Positions 35,981 to 49,963 of a DNA stretch of 64,000 nt are shown here, in pieces (the first letter of the stretch is position 1; each line of letters starts with the position of its first letter). The notes below the pieces were generated by a model that searched no databases, was not told where the DNA came from, and worked only from the letters and a program-made list of their open reading frames with translations. Position numbers and translations under genes: made by a program. Source of the DNA: Epinephelus fuscoguttatus (Eukaryota; Chordata; Actinopteri; Perciformes; Serranidae); the NCBI RefSeq assembly GCF_011397635.1, contig NC_064767.1, positions 20,510,537 through 20,574,536 on the forward strand. Reading direction: 5' to 3'.

Positions 35981-38900
35981 CTGCAAACACAACCACAGGG
36001 TGAAAAGTTTAACATGCAAAACTCTCTGTAAACACAGAATAAGAGAAAGATTAATTATTATTCATATTTTATGATTACATATATCTCTGTGTGTTTTCCT
36101 CCCCCTCTATATCTCTTTTCTGTAGCGATCTGTCTCTGATGGACACTTTCCATAAATTTGCAGTGATTGTGTCCCTTGGCAGGAACCTGATTTATGCCAG
36201 AGAGAATTGGGGCTCTCCCGTTAGTTTAATATATTCACACTGAAGGCCGTCACTAGTGCACATATAAAGTTTACCCTTCAGCACAAGGTTGTGGAAAAGA
36301 GAACATACACTGAGACAACCACACACACACACCACACACACACACAGTTGGGACTGCTCTCTCATTGTTTCCTGCAGGATGCAAGCAAAATGTGGCAAAA
36401 CTGTGCAGGCCTGAGGAGAGGAACTTCCCCTGATGTCATCAGCCTTTGATGAGGATGCACCTGCCTCATGTGCTCAACCTCAGTGAAGGTTAGCAACACA
36501 GCACAAACACGCAAGGCCGACAGCCATTGTTGCATCTCCACCAATCATGTCTTTTTCTCCTTTCCCTTTTCCTTTCCAGTGATTAGACACAAAGATATTT
36601 GTTTTCCCTTCATTCTGCCCTACTGCATCTGATCTATTATGGGTCAAACATATTTGGATAGTATAGGAAGAGGTTTTCTTACAGCTCATCAGTGAGTCTG
36701 GTGCTCACCAATAACCTTAAAGCCTTCCGTGAGAACAGTATCAAAAGATTTAGATACATTTAACCAAAGAGGGGATTAAAAGTGCTTTTTTTTTCATTTT
36801 TGAAAAGTAATTTATTTGAATTAAATAGATGGCAACCTAATCTGTCCCCATCCTCTTTATGGCCATTTATGGAGCGCATTTATGAGGTTTCTTCTTTTCT
36901 AGCCAATAAATGTCACGAATACATGTCCCAAAAATAACATCAGCCAGTAAAAATGACTACAGCTTGCATGGAAGGAACAGTGGGACGCTCAGAATGTGGT
37001 TTACCAGCCCATTACAAATAAATTCAAGTAGAGTATTTAGCTAAGGAGAGGACAAGTACTGGCTCTGTGCCTTATATATCATAAGTGAAGAAAATCATAT
37101 TTTTCATGATGTGGGTAAACACACAAGTCTAACACATCAAAGAGGTGGGTCTATTCAGCTGTCACATGTTTCACTATTTACGACCTCCTCTTACACAGCC
37201 AGTTAAAAACAGGCACATGACACACTCCTGTCCAGGTTTCCGCTGATAAAAGCAGGTGGCAGAGTCTAATGGACAGGAAAGTATGTGTGCAAATGACCAC
37301 ACACATACACAAACAAAACAGCATTCTTCACTGATTGTTTGTTGTCATGTGGCTCTAAGGAGACAGGATGCATGTTAACACTGACTCTCTTCCCTCTGCA
37401 GAGCGGGGGGGAGATTGCACTGAGCAAAGGAGCTGATACTGGTGAGCTGACAAGCCTCGTGGTGAGGTGTGTGAGGTGGAGACAACAGATAGCGGCAGGG
37501 TGCTGGCAAGTAGCCATATATATATCTGTGTGTGAGGCTGCTAAGCAACAACTTGTTTTGTTTGTGCAAGGTGTTGTTGATCTGTCACCACTTTGGTTCA
37601 GAACGAAATTTCTCTTCAACTATAACCTGCATTACCAGGAACTCTGGTTCAGTCACTGATGGTTTTCAGAGGATAAATCCTACTGACTTTGGTAATTCCC
37701 TGATTTTTCCTGTAGCGTCACCAGGTTGATATTTGTGTTTTTTGGTACAATGTCTCAAAACTTTTGAATGGATTGCCATGAATTTTTAGCTCAGACATTC
37801 AAGTTCCCATGAGTATGAATTGTAACAACTTTGGAGATGATGCTAATGTTAGCATTCAGCTGGAAGTACAGCCCAAGCAGCAACCTCCAGGGCTGAAAAA
37901 CACAAAATGCCAAAAACTGCAGTTCCTCAAATGGCCACTTGAGGCTGGCTCCAAAACTGAATTAATTCCCCATTGACCCCATGTTAAAATGCCAAACTTC
38001 ACAGCAGATAGAAACATGTTTACAGCCTAGAACGAACATGGTGTTGGTCTCTTAAGCTAATTTTTAACATTTATGACATCTGTAAGGGGGTAAATTTTTT
38101 ATATAACTCACCTGTTTACATTTTATCAAGGCTTAAAAATACTCATTATTCAGTGGATGCTGACCGGCTATCTGAGAGGTGTCACCACAGACTATGAGTC
38201 AGAGCCACCCCTAACTCCTCAACAGCTCCACCTTCTCATCCAAATATGGTCACTTCTGGCTCCAAAAATCCAAGATGGGGACAACCACAATGCCAAACTC
38301 AAGGCTTCAAAGCAAGAATCCACAATCCAATGGGTGACGTCAAGCTGGGAGTCAATTATTTTGATACAGACTACGGCAAAACTAAAAAATGGAGATACTT
38401 TAACTCCATCAGTCACATCACTCCTGTCATTCAGCAGCTTCACTGGCTCCCAGTTAAATACCGCCATCCACATCCTAGCTCCTCTGCACCTCTCCGAACT
38501 CTTGCACAGCCACACCCCCACCCACACTCTCAGGACTCCCTCTTCCATCCACCTCACTGTCCCACCAGCCTCTGGAACTCCCTCCCACCGGACATCCGTA
38601 GCATCAACTCTCTCCACCCTCAAATACCACCTCAAAACTAATCTCTTTCAAAACGTCTATTCAATATGACTCCCGTCCGTCTAGCCACACACATACACTC
38701 TTTACACAGAATTTTATTCACTGTAAACTTGTTTTGCTGAATATGTATTTGTTAATGTGCTGTTATTTTCTCTGTCTTGAAAGGCACCTATAAATGTATC
38801 ATTATTAACTGTTTATGGTGAGTTGTGGTCAGAGAATACCCGCAGCCAATCAGTAAACAGAGTCCTGTGTCTTCTGTGACATGTTGACCTATGTTACAAG

Positions 38901-41900
38901 GAATTACTTCCCACATGAAACACATGACGATGCTTCCCAGCAACAGAAAAAATGTAATTATTGCAGCAAGCCATGCTTCGAGACTGCTTGGTCTGTTTTT
39001 GGCCATCTTACCACTTTGTTGCTTTGTTACAGTCACTTCTTCCATTCTCTCCATTTTTATCTTCTCTTTCTTTAGGTTCTTTTTGTTCCAGATTGGTTGC
39101 ATAATGTAGCATGTGTCTGTGTATTGTGTGACTCTTTGTGCAGCCAAATGTGTGACTAGAGAGACTGTAAGAAGGAAGTACTTTGAATTTGAAAGGCTGA
39201 GCAGATACTGGATCCCCCCCTATGTTGTACTCTAATCAGGCATTACACCTGAGTATGGATATCTAGCTGTTGGAAACAAACTTCTATCTTTGACTCTGGT
39301 CAGGAATTAGCCTGTGGTTAACTGTATTGAATGAGTGTGTGTATCATGTGTGTTTAAGTGAAACCAGGCCAAGATCACGTACAACGTTAAGTTACTGTGC
39401 AGGCAATATATTACCAATACATTAGCAGACTGGCACCTGTGTGGCTCATCAATAATGGAGGCGATGGGCTACTTGAGACAGCTCTCCACTCTTCTCGTCG
39501 CCACTCCTCATTGCACTCCTTCATGCTCTCCGTCATAGACATGCTTACTTATGGCAACAACTCATAACCACAGAGCAGAGGTCTGACAGGTTCTTCTAAA
39601 ACACTCCAACCAGGACGGACAACTAATGAGCTTTACAATCAGGGTGTTATATACAAATAACAGTTTCATTATTTAGGGTGAAAGGATGTAGTTGTGGTTA
39701 AAGTGTTTACCACTTTTTCTTTAGGCTCAGAATCATAATCATTATTTTTTCTTTTTCTTTTACCTGTTGTCATTAAATCAATACCCATTTTTGTAACATA
39801 TTGAGGTGTTTCTTCCATAACTGCTCACCTTCAGAGCCTCATTCGTAGATGCAGCTCCTCCTGGAAAGATTTTCTCTATCTTTATCATGGGCTGAACTCT
39901 GGACTCCATACCTCCAGAGATACTAATACCTGTAAACACACAGGGAAATTATAAATTAATAAACCAAGGGATTGCTCGACAGTGCCAGATTCTTGTACTC
40001 TAAGTAGTCTAATATTGTTGAAACTCTCTTCGGTCTTGTTCAGTTATCAGTGAAGCATTTAACTCTTCCTTTCAGTTTAGTATGAAGTGATACCCCGTGA
40101 CTCACACATGCAACCAAAAATCTGTCGAGAGTGACTTAGTATTTTCATTGGTTACACTAGTCTGCCCTACATTTAGCAGCTCTGTCTCTGTGTGTCGCAT
40201 TATTTTTCTTTACCCATCCAGAGTCCACTGACTCTGAGTCTGAGCCTACAGCATACAACAAGGCCAAAATATATGCGTTTTACAAAGAATGGCTTGTCCA
40301 ATTTCCACGGATCAGATATGATTAAACCACCAACATCATGCATTGCATTTATTGCAAACAGTGTGGCCAAAGAATGGCTGGGCACAGTACACTCTGAACT
40401 GAAATGTTAAAAAGCACAAATGTGGTTGCACCTAAATTATCTGGTGGTACATCTTAATGGAAAAGTTAGGTGTGCCGGGGCCACCAATATAAAAAGTTTG
40501 GAGTCCTCTACCCTGACCTCCACTGGTGATGTGATGGATATGGGAGGATGGGAACATTAAAACTGACAGTTTCACAATAGTAATTTAGCAGTTTTTATTC
40601 TACTTCCAAGCATATTGAATAAACATATTCACACACCGAGTTGAATAACACCTAAATTAATTAAACTTAAACCAAACTGCAAAATGCATGTGTTTGTGTA
40701 CAGAACTTACCCAGTGACTGCTTGGCCTTCGAGATGGTCAAAGTGCTGATTTCATACTCCTCAGGTGGCAGAGTTGCTCTTCTCTTCACACCGTGACCAT
40801 TTTGTGAAAATCCATTTAGCTGCTGGCTGCTGTTTCTGCCTGTGGATGGACTCTTGTCTCTCTGGGGCTCGAACACATTAGCCAGAGGGGTTCTCCCTCG
40901 CCGCTGAGAGGGAACACGTACGCTGACCTCTGTGTAGCCCTCCTGCCTGCTACTTCTGCCATCTATACTGTCAGGACTCGCCTCCCTCCTCACTCTCCCA
41001 TGGCCGTTTCTCACAGGCGACCTCCCTCGTTCAGGAGCCACATCTCCTCGGTCTGACACGGACAACAAGGAGACCTCGTCATACCGTGATGCCCCGTTCT
41101 CTCTTCTGTTTGGGGAGCGATGGGGTTGGCGCCCACGCTGGGTGCTGTGTGGTGATTCTGTGAGGAGGAGGCTGTGGGTGGGTGAGGGGCTCAGGGAGCG
41201 GGAGCGCACACTGGAGGAGGTGTAGTTGTCCACAGGTATATCCAACAGAGGGGTGAAGGCACGGGATGGAGGTAGATGGCCTGACTGCTGGCTGGACAAA
41301 CGTAGTCTATCCAACTCCTCAATCAACTGACACTCCCGCAGGGTGTCCTGGACTGGCTGGAGGTGGAACCCACCCCTGTAGTCTGGACAAACATAACAAC
41401 AGTGAGTTCAGCTTTAATGGTACATTTTAAACAGCAAAAGTAGAAGTTTCTTCCAAATGTGGAACGTCTGCATAAAAACACAGTGATGCAAAGATTATTC
41501 AGAGTCAAAGCAGCCAGTCAGCATGAGATAAAAGCTCACATCACTGATTTAGCATTGCACTTCTATAACTTTGTTGGACTCAGGATAGACAGTTCAAAAA
41601 ATTGAGCATAGCATTAGCCCAGGCAGGACACAATGTTAAGCTCAGCAATGCAACCTATTGGCAAATCTCATTCAGGGCGCCCTATTTAAATTGCTCTGGC
41701 CTGCCTACTGTTGCTACTTCCTCTGCAAGCTGCTTTGCAACTGGCCTCGACCCCAGCTCCTCCTTTTCATGCTGTATCTGACTTATCAATGTCATTTCTG
41801 TTTGTCACTGATGCTGCTCTGTTCTGTTCCCGGGGGGGGGGGGGTCTTTGCTGCTGCTCTCCCTGGCTTAGGCTTTCCATGTAGGCGCATGGAAGGGCAG

Positions 41901-44900
41901 GAAGGTATGCTCTCTTTGCCTTAAGGCTTTTCTCATAGGTGCTTGGAAGAGTCTTTCTGCACAGGGATGAAGAAAAGCAGAGAGGCCCCAGAACAGAGCC
42001 ATACCGCCAAATATAATACTGCAAATGGAGATAAAGTTTTCTTTGACTGAAGTGTTCCTGACTGAAATGATCAAAATTGATGCAGCAGAACCAGATGTTG
42101 CCTTGTTCCCTTCTCAAAACCTGGTGCCTACATTATCCGCAATGCAACAGTTTGGGTTGCATATTTATTTGTGTTATGCTTGTAGTAGCTAATGTAGCCT
42201 TGAACCACTAGCCTCAAACAGAGATTAGGAGCATGCTACAGAGGTTTGCTAAGCTCAGTTCTTTCTAACTCCACACCATCAGATTGTCTTTGGCCTCAGC
42301 CAACACTTACTTAAGTTACATCACTTGAGTCAGTTTATCAGATTTCATGAAGCTCCTTCTGCATAAAGGCCTTATGTAACTTCTTTTCACATATGCAGCA
42401 GTACTACCCAAGACCTATAAACAGATTTATACTTGTAAAATTGGTGGAGTTGCCAATTAAATCCTGAGCTGCTGAGGATAAAACATGCGCAATTTGTACT
42501 GAGCTACTCTCAACCATATCATTGCATTGAAATGTTCGACATTTATATTACAAAAAGCCTAATTTTCTCAAGTAGTCATATCTTAATAAAAAGTAAGCAA
42601 CGTTCTCATCTATAAGGATTTCACACTTGGAATACTGATGCTAAGAAAACATCAGGACATGCTTACTCATGCACACACCTGAAGGGTATTCAAACTGCAA
42701 ACAGTGGGTGACGATTTCACACAACATTGCCTGAATGACAAAATATAGATTGGATTTTTTTTTCAATATTTGCACATAGAAATGTTGGTGTTAAAAAAGG
42801 ACAATGACAGCGTACATTCTGGGGATAACTGTGGCATAAAAGGACAAAACTACACAATTTTACTGTAAAATAGGGATAAACTGTTGGGACAAATGGATAA
42901 AATAAGCACTCTCTGAAAGCACTTTGAGATGGCGCTGTCATCTTATATTTATAATGTCTTTGCAGAGCAAAAATATCCAGCTTGTTTATGGAGGTACAAC
43001 GTCAACCTGAAATAATAATGTTGACCTTGTGACCCCTAACCTGTGATTTTAGAAAGTGAGATGGCTGCAGTCAGTCTAAAGTAAGACTGTATTGATTGTG
43101 TCTCAATGACTCTTGAATGAGGAAGAGGATAAAAGCATCTCTGTATTGTTGAAGTGTCACAGCGGCCGACCGGGCTCGTCTCAGCCCTTTCTGTTGGCCA
43201 CAGAGATGTAACACAAGCCTCTGCTTCAGCACAGGCACAGGAAACCTGAGATATTTTGTGCATGGCAATGTGTGTGTGTAAGAGTGTTTTATATGAGGTC
43301 AGGAGGTGGGTACGGGTGTGTGTGTGTGTGTGTGGAATGCCAGGGACGGGATACAGTCCGTTCCTGCAGGTGTTTCAGTTTGACACTACAGATATGAGAT
43401 GAGGCAGGAAAGAAGTGAAGCAAGGGAGGAAAGTAAGAGCAGGAAGGGAAGGAGACAAAAGGTGAGAGGTTTAAGCCCCTTGTCTATCTCAAGTTGCTCT
43501 GGGATTAGAGAAAGGACATCGACTGGACAGAAGAAAGAGGGCTAGAAAGAGAAAGGGTGAGAGGAAGGGAGAGATAAAGCAAATGTACCTGGGATTGGGG
43601 TGATGAGGTGACGTCGAGGGGTTCCACTGCGAGGGGAGCGCAGAGCTGGAGAGCGAACTAGGAAGAAATAAAAAACTCAGGATATATCACTGATTTCTCA
43701 TCAGCTATTTCCCAACTTCTATATCTATTTTGTTTCTTTTATGCAAACAGAAAATTGTGACTTAATGTTGAGCTGTATGAATTTAATAAATTGGCAAAGT
43801 CAAGTATATCCTGTTACCAGAGCGACTCTTGAGAGTATCATACGCCTCCAGCTCAAAGGGCATGACCATGCTGTCAAATCGACCCAGCTCAGAAGAAGGC
43901 ATCAGCATCCTGCAGAGGATAGGATCAGAGTCAGTCATATATATTAACACATACACAGTATGTATAAGTATTAAAACACTATTATACTGTACATATACTC
44001 TGTGTATCTCACCTTATTTCTCTGAGAAGAAGGATTTTCTCCGGCCTGTCCAAGATTGCCAAAAGGGGACGCACTAAATCCTCAATCACATTCTCGGACA
44101 AAAACTGAGGGAAAGATTAGGTTGGTACACAAATTAGAGGAGATGAATAAGAAGAACCAATTAGTGTGGTTGTGAATATGAAGAGATTTTTGACTTTTTA
44201 AAAGGACACACAGCAATTTTTGTTTAGTGTATAATCACCATTGTGTTTGTGTTACCTTAGAATGAGCCGTTTATATCTTTAGAGAGCAGGTCCTTGTCTA
44301 CTGAGATCGGCATGTTTCACTGCCACGTTACTAGATAAGTCCAGATCAGATAAACCTCTAAATAGGGCCGTTCATGTTTTCAGATCGGCCACCATAGTTA
44401 GCGGCCCGTCTGCGATGAGCAGCATCGGAAAAACACAGGTTATTAATACTGATTTCTTCTGTGTTTTTACGAGTTTAAATCACCTGGTTCATTGGTTTTG
44501 GAGGGGTGGAGATCTCTGCAGATAATTATAAAATTTCTGAACTTCTGGATCTTATGTTATCAGAGAAAAAAGGTTGGCACAGATTAGCAGGTGCTACATT
44601 AGCGATCCATGTCTGACATGCCAAACTGCATCGGAAAAACTGCTTTGTAACTAAAGAAATGCTTTATTCAGTGTTTTTAACAATTTAAATCACCAGGTCC
44701 ATTTGTATAAGAGAAGAGAAGACCTCTGTGGATATTTCAGCTCAAAATAAAAACCACCTGAACATTCAGATCAGAAATAAGGTGCACACACATTAAGTTA
44801 TCATAGAAAATAGGTGAACACAGTGGTAAAACAAAAACCTTCTGAACAATGAACTCTAAAGGAAGAGAAGTCTTAACTGGTTGCAATCTGCAATCCTCAC

Positions 44901-47900
44901 TGCTAGATTCCACTACATCTCCCTAACTCATACACACTGGACATTTTAGAAGCTGTTAAAATGCATTGTTTCATAAGCACTTTGTTTAATAATGTGTAAC
45001 TGTTCTATGCAGTTTTAATGCCTTTTATTTTCTGTCTCTCCATTTTATTATTTTTCTTTAATGTTTTTACAGTACCTTGTAACTCTTGTGTCAAAAGGCG
45101 CTTTATATTTAAAATTTACATATGTAGTACTTAACTCTGGCTCTGAAGGGAGTTTTAAAAAAACCTGATGATGTCATGGTGATGTCATCAGAGTTGTGCT
45201 TGTGCTTGAGACTTTTAACAGAAAGCCTGCGTTGCAAACTGAAGGTGAGAGGTTTGAAAGAATGGAGTACACAGGAGGAAATGGACCCAGGTAGACACTA
45301 CCCAGGTGCATTATGGGAAATGTAGCACTCACTATACTTGAGTCTACTATTCTTTTCAAAATCAGACTCTTCTGCGTCCCCCAACTTTATGGAAGTGCAA
45401 TACTAAATTGGTGGAGTTGCCCTTTAACCAAAGGTGTTAAAATCATAACTGCACATTTAATGATAAGGAGCTTGGCTGTTCTCTGATGTGCTGCGTGTAC
45501 ATTAAATATTCAGTTTTCCAATTACACCACTGCACACTTGGTGTTTAATTACTGTATTAACAGGTGAGTCAGACTGTGCTGTAAGTATCTCGATATCTTC
45601 TGCAGTGGTTGCAAAGGAGCTGATCCCCTGAAATTGGCCGATGAGTGTGAGATGGGCCGAGTGAGACAAGGGGATCAGATGACGGCTGATATTTGATCCT
45701 AATCATAAATGGCAGGCCAAATCCATCTTTTGTCACAGCTGCTGCCAGACACGTCTATCACTAAAGGACACTCAGCGGCACGGGGAACAATACTGCACAC
45801 TTAAGCCTGAGAGTAGTCCAGCTGGTTTCATTCAGTGGGTGGAAAAAAACACACACTCACAGGAGAGTGCCCCTGAGGTGTTAGAGATGGTAATTTCAGA
45901 TCAGAGACTTACCCGCCGACAGTGTCTCATCACAGCAGCCACCTCATCCTGGCTGAGCAGTTTCTTTGCCATGTCCTCAACGTGCTGCAGGGTCTCTGGT
46001 CGGGGCAGCGGGCTGCTGTCTTTAACCCCAGCACGGGATTCTTTTGGGGAGGTCAAGAGCTGGAAGGGACGGCCTCGCTCCTTGTCTAAGGGATTAAAGT
46101 TCAAACTGAAATCAACAAGATGCAAACAGAAACATGTGCAGATGTCATGAGATACACTCATACAAAATAAAGATTTAGCCTCACAAACCCAGGGATGTCC
46201 GTGCAAAATTTCCCAAAATCTTTCTATTGAGGCTGTTGCAATCATCTCCCAGCTTCCCATCTTATCACTGATGCTGTAAACTTATGAACTCCCAGAAATG
46301 AGTGAATGGCTACTGGGATGGACTGATACCTCCCAGTGCCAGAAATATAATCTCAAACAGCATTTTTCCTGGTTTAAGATGTCTAAATTGCTGCCCATAT
46401 CTCAGATTTGTTCAAATATAATAATTGAAGTGAAACAAAATGGCAATTCAGTCAAAACCTTAGGCTATATTTTGCAGTGTTGGATGCAGAATATGTGCCT
46501 GGAAAGACAGAAGATATCCTGTGACCGTGCCCTCACCTTTGTCAGCATGGTGAGACGGTGACTTGGAGCGACTCTTCCCTTTACGATCTTTCTTAAAGAA
46601 CAGGTTGACAAAGGTTTTAGATCGCTGCAGGCTGGTTTTACCCTCTCCTGAGCTCCTCTCCTTCTGTTGCCTCTTCGTCTTTCGTCTATCTTCTAAAGGT
46701 GGAAAAAAAGAAGACACAAATCTCTCCAAATCAGCTTATAATACAGATGCATTTTATCCATGACTTATTTTAACACCTGCTAAATTATGTAAATGAAAGG
46801 GGTTTAACTAAACGACTACATCACACAAAAATCTTCCATAAGTGGTGTTGAACCATAGCAAGAATAGGACATTCTGCATTTCTGTGTATGGCACTGAAAA
46901 CATAATTCATTAGGCTTTGTATTGCTCCATGCTTAACTGTTAGCCAATAACAGTGGGTGATACACACTCTCCGCTATGAGTACAGACTGTTCATTTCTCT
47001 TCCAGTCAGCTCCTCTGTTCGCTGCAGTAAATCTGCCACTGTGGAAAGTAACACAGTAATTCTGATGAATTGCAGCTACACCAACCTGAACACACCCCTA
47101 TCTACTGAAGGCACTACAGCAAAGTGCTCCAGCTTACATAACAAATGTCCAATCAGCCCTGAGCTCCGGCCTGAGCCCTCGCCAGGTCCTGGAGGTATGA
47201 ATGAGCCGGATAAATTGAAAAGGAAAGGCTAATAACTCAACAGCCCCGCCAAGGCTTGGATGAGATATTTCTCCATATGCTTGTTCTTATTCATTTCTCA
47301 CAGAGGTACAACAAGTGAGAGTAAAGGGCGGTGATTAATCATGAGTCTGCGTTGAACTTTGTGCTCTTGGACAAATTGTGTCTGGAGCTTAAATCAGCCA
47401 TGTGCAGTCTGGATGTTCTTGTTTACTTCCTGGAGTGATAGAAAGATGAGGGGTCATTAAACTGACTGATGGGCCGCAGGAAGATCTCTAGAGGATTTCA
47501 GAACAGATCTCATTACACAGTGAGTGCAGGTCCTGTCACAAAAATCAGCTAAGGAACTGAACCTGGTTGTGACTGCAATACCCACGGTGCCGTGAATCTG
47601 GAAAGGCTGATTTCTCACGTGAGATGGATGATACTACCACTATAATCAACAATCACAAAACAGAGTACAGCCTGACTGATACTGCAGTTGCCTGCTTCAA
47701 ACATTTTTCCAAGTTTCATGTTGTGAATGTTCCTTTTCAGCCAACAAAAACAACAATACTGATAAATCTATGATAAGCTTTCATCAGCCAATATATCAGG
47801 CCAATGTTTATAATTAAAGTAACTATAAGGAACTCTCATTGTGTTGATTTTGGCGGCCTCTGTGGAAAAAAAGTGGCTGTGTTTCCATGAACACATACCA

Positions 47901-49914
47901 GGCAGCAACCTCAAGATGCTTTAAAAGTGAATCAAAGCCCATCATATTTGCAGCCCAGTACACAAAGCAGTTTGGGTCTTTCTAGCTAACAGTCAATGAC
48001 AACTGTACAGGGGGTTAATTTTTATGTTAGTCACCTGTTCACATTTTATTAAGGCTTAAAGTTACGCATATTTAGGGGCGGTGCCGCTTGAGTGACAGGC
48101 TGTCTGTGAGGCTTTGCTGCAGTCTGTGAGTAAGATCTACTCCTTGCTCCTCCACAGCCCCACACTCTTGTGCAAATATGGTCACGTCTGGCTCCAAAAA
48201 CCAAGTTGACAACGGACAAAATGCCAAACTCTTAGCTTCAAATGGAATTTCCCAAACCAATGGGTGACTCCACAGTGGCTATGTCGATTACTTATACAGT
48301 CTATGGCAACAACGCCTAATGTTGTAAAGATCTGGCTAGTAGTGCAATTGTATTGGAAGCAAATGAAAGAAAGACACTTTTTCCCCCAAAAAATAATTTT
48401 TGGCTTTTTCCCTTTTTATTTGATAGGACAGATTGAGTGTGTGAAGGTCGGGAGAGCGGGGATGGCATGCAGCGGAGGGCTGCAGGCTAGAATTGAACTG
48501 GGGCTGCTGCAGCAAGGACACAGCCTTGGTACATGGGATGCCTGCTCTACCAGGTGAGCTACTGGGCACAATTGATTTTTAATAAGGTTTAATTTTTTTA
48601 ACAGCTGTTTGCAGGATGCATTGCAAAGGGGTGATGTTTGTTACAGAGTAAAATTAATATGATGAAGGTCGCACAAGTAAATTTTGTTTCAGCCAAAAAT
48701 GTAAATTCATATTTTTATGTATGACCACATCTTACACATTTCACATAGCCTATCTATCGAGGAGGAGGAGGGCCAATTTAGGATCCTTTCATATACTGCA
48801 ATCCGCTCCATCTGTTGAATAACCGACCAAGGTTGACTTGTGTCCCTCGGCACTATAACCGTCCCTTTTAGCTCTTTTTTCTATTCAATTCTTTTCTTTT
48901 TCTCTTTGTCGATCCTGCCCCAGTATCAGCCATCACCACAAAAGATAATGTCAAAAACAAAATTCTCTAAAGAAAAATCTTCTGCTTTATTCTTCTTCTT
49001 TGAACAGGCTTACATACTGCGAAACAGCATAGGTTCATCCAGCCTGCGTTGAGGCCCCAGGGACAGGCATTAAGAATAACTCTATAGAAATAGCCAGTCT
49101 TCTCACTGATGGTCTTGTTTACTTATGTAGGTCATATAGAACCACCGGTATTAAATTGAGACTGTGTCACAACAAGATAAAAACTCCTTGTGGCTGCTTT
49201 AATATGACACCTGTGTCTATAAACAACCTTAAAGCCTCAGTTTCTCGCTCCTTACAATTCCACTGAGCCTGCAGTTCTCACCTGAAGCAGTGATGTGGCT
49301 CTGGGAACGTCTGATTGGCTTTCGTGGTCTGCTCAGGGCCATCAGTGCTGCCGTCTTAGGTGAGTGTTTCTCTACTTCCTGGTTCCCTGATGACAGTGTC
49401 CTTGTGCGCCCCCGCCCTCCTTCTCCAGCTCCTTCCATCTCCCTAGGTCCTTCCCCTTTCCCACGTATGACCGTGTCCTTCAGCAGCACTGTGGCGCCTA
49501 CAGTCCGGCTAGTTTCTGTGGTGACCAGCCTAGGGTGAGACCCATTAGTTGAGGGGTAGTCCACCAAGTTTGGGGGATGGGGGTCAGTCTGTATGGCGGT
49601 GTCAGCAGTTCGCTCTGCACTGCTTGGACGTCGGGAGCGGTCCTCTGTGGAGATGGCGACGTCTACCATCTCTGAGCCAAAGACAGGAGGGAAAAGGACC
49701 TGGGAGAGACCACTGAGGGAGCTGAGAGGGGTGCTGGAGGACAAGGAGGAGGCAGAGGAGTTGGAGTCTGAACCCTGGGAGGATGGTGCGGGGCCCCCGT
49801 TGGCCACTGCAGAAAACAATCCATAATTAGAATGAATTATGGGGATTAGTGTTTAAAATATCATTGTGTGTGTGCAATACCTTATGAAACTGTCCAATTG
49901 TTATATTGGAGCAC

Positions 49915-49963
<49 letters not shown>

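Noticed and set aside
36300..36350. CRISPR-like or other regular array at microsatellites
   Set aside because: Simple dinucleotide repeats without spacers, in a vertebrate genome.
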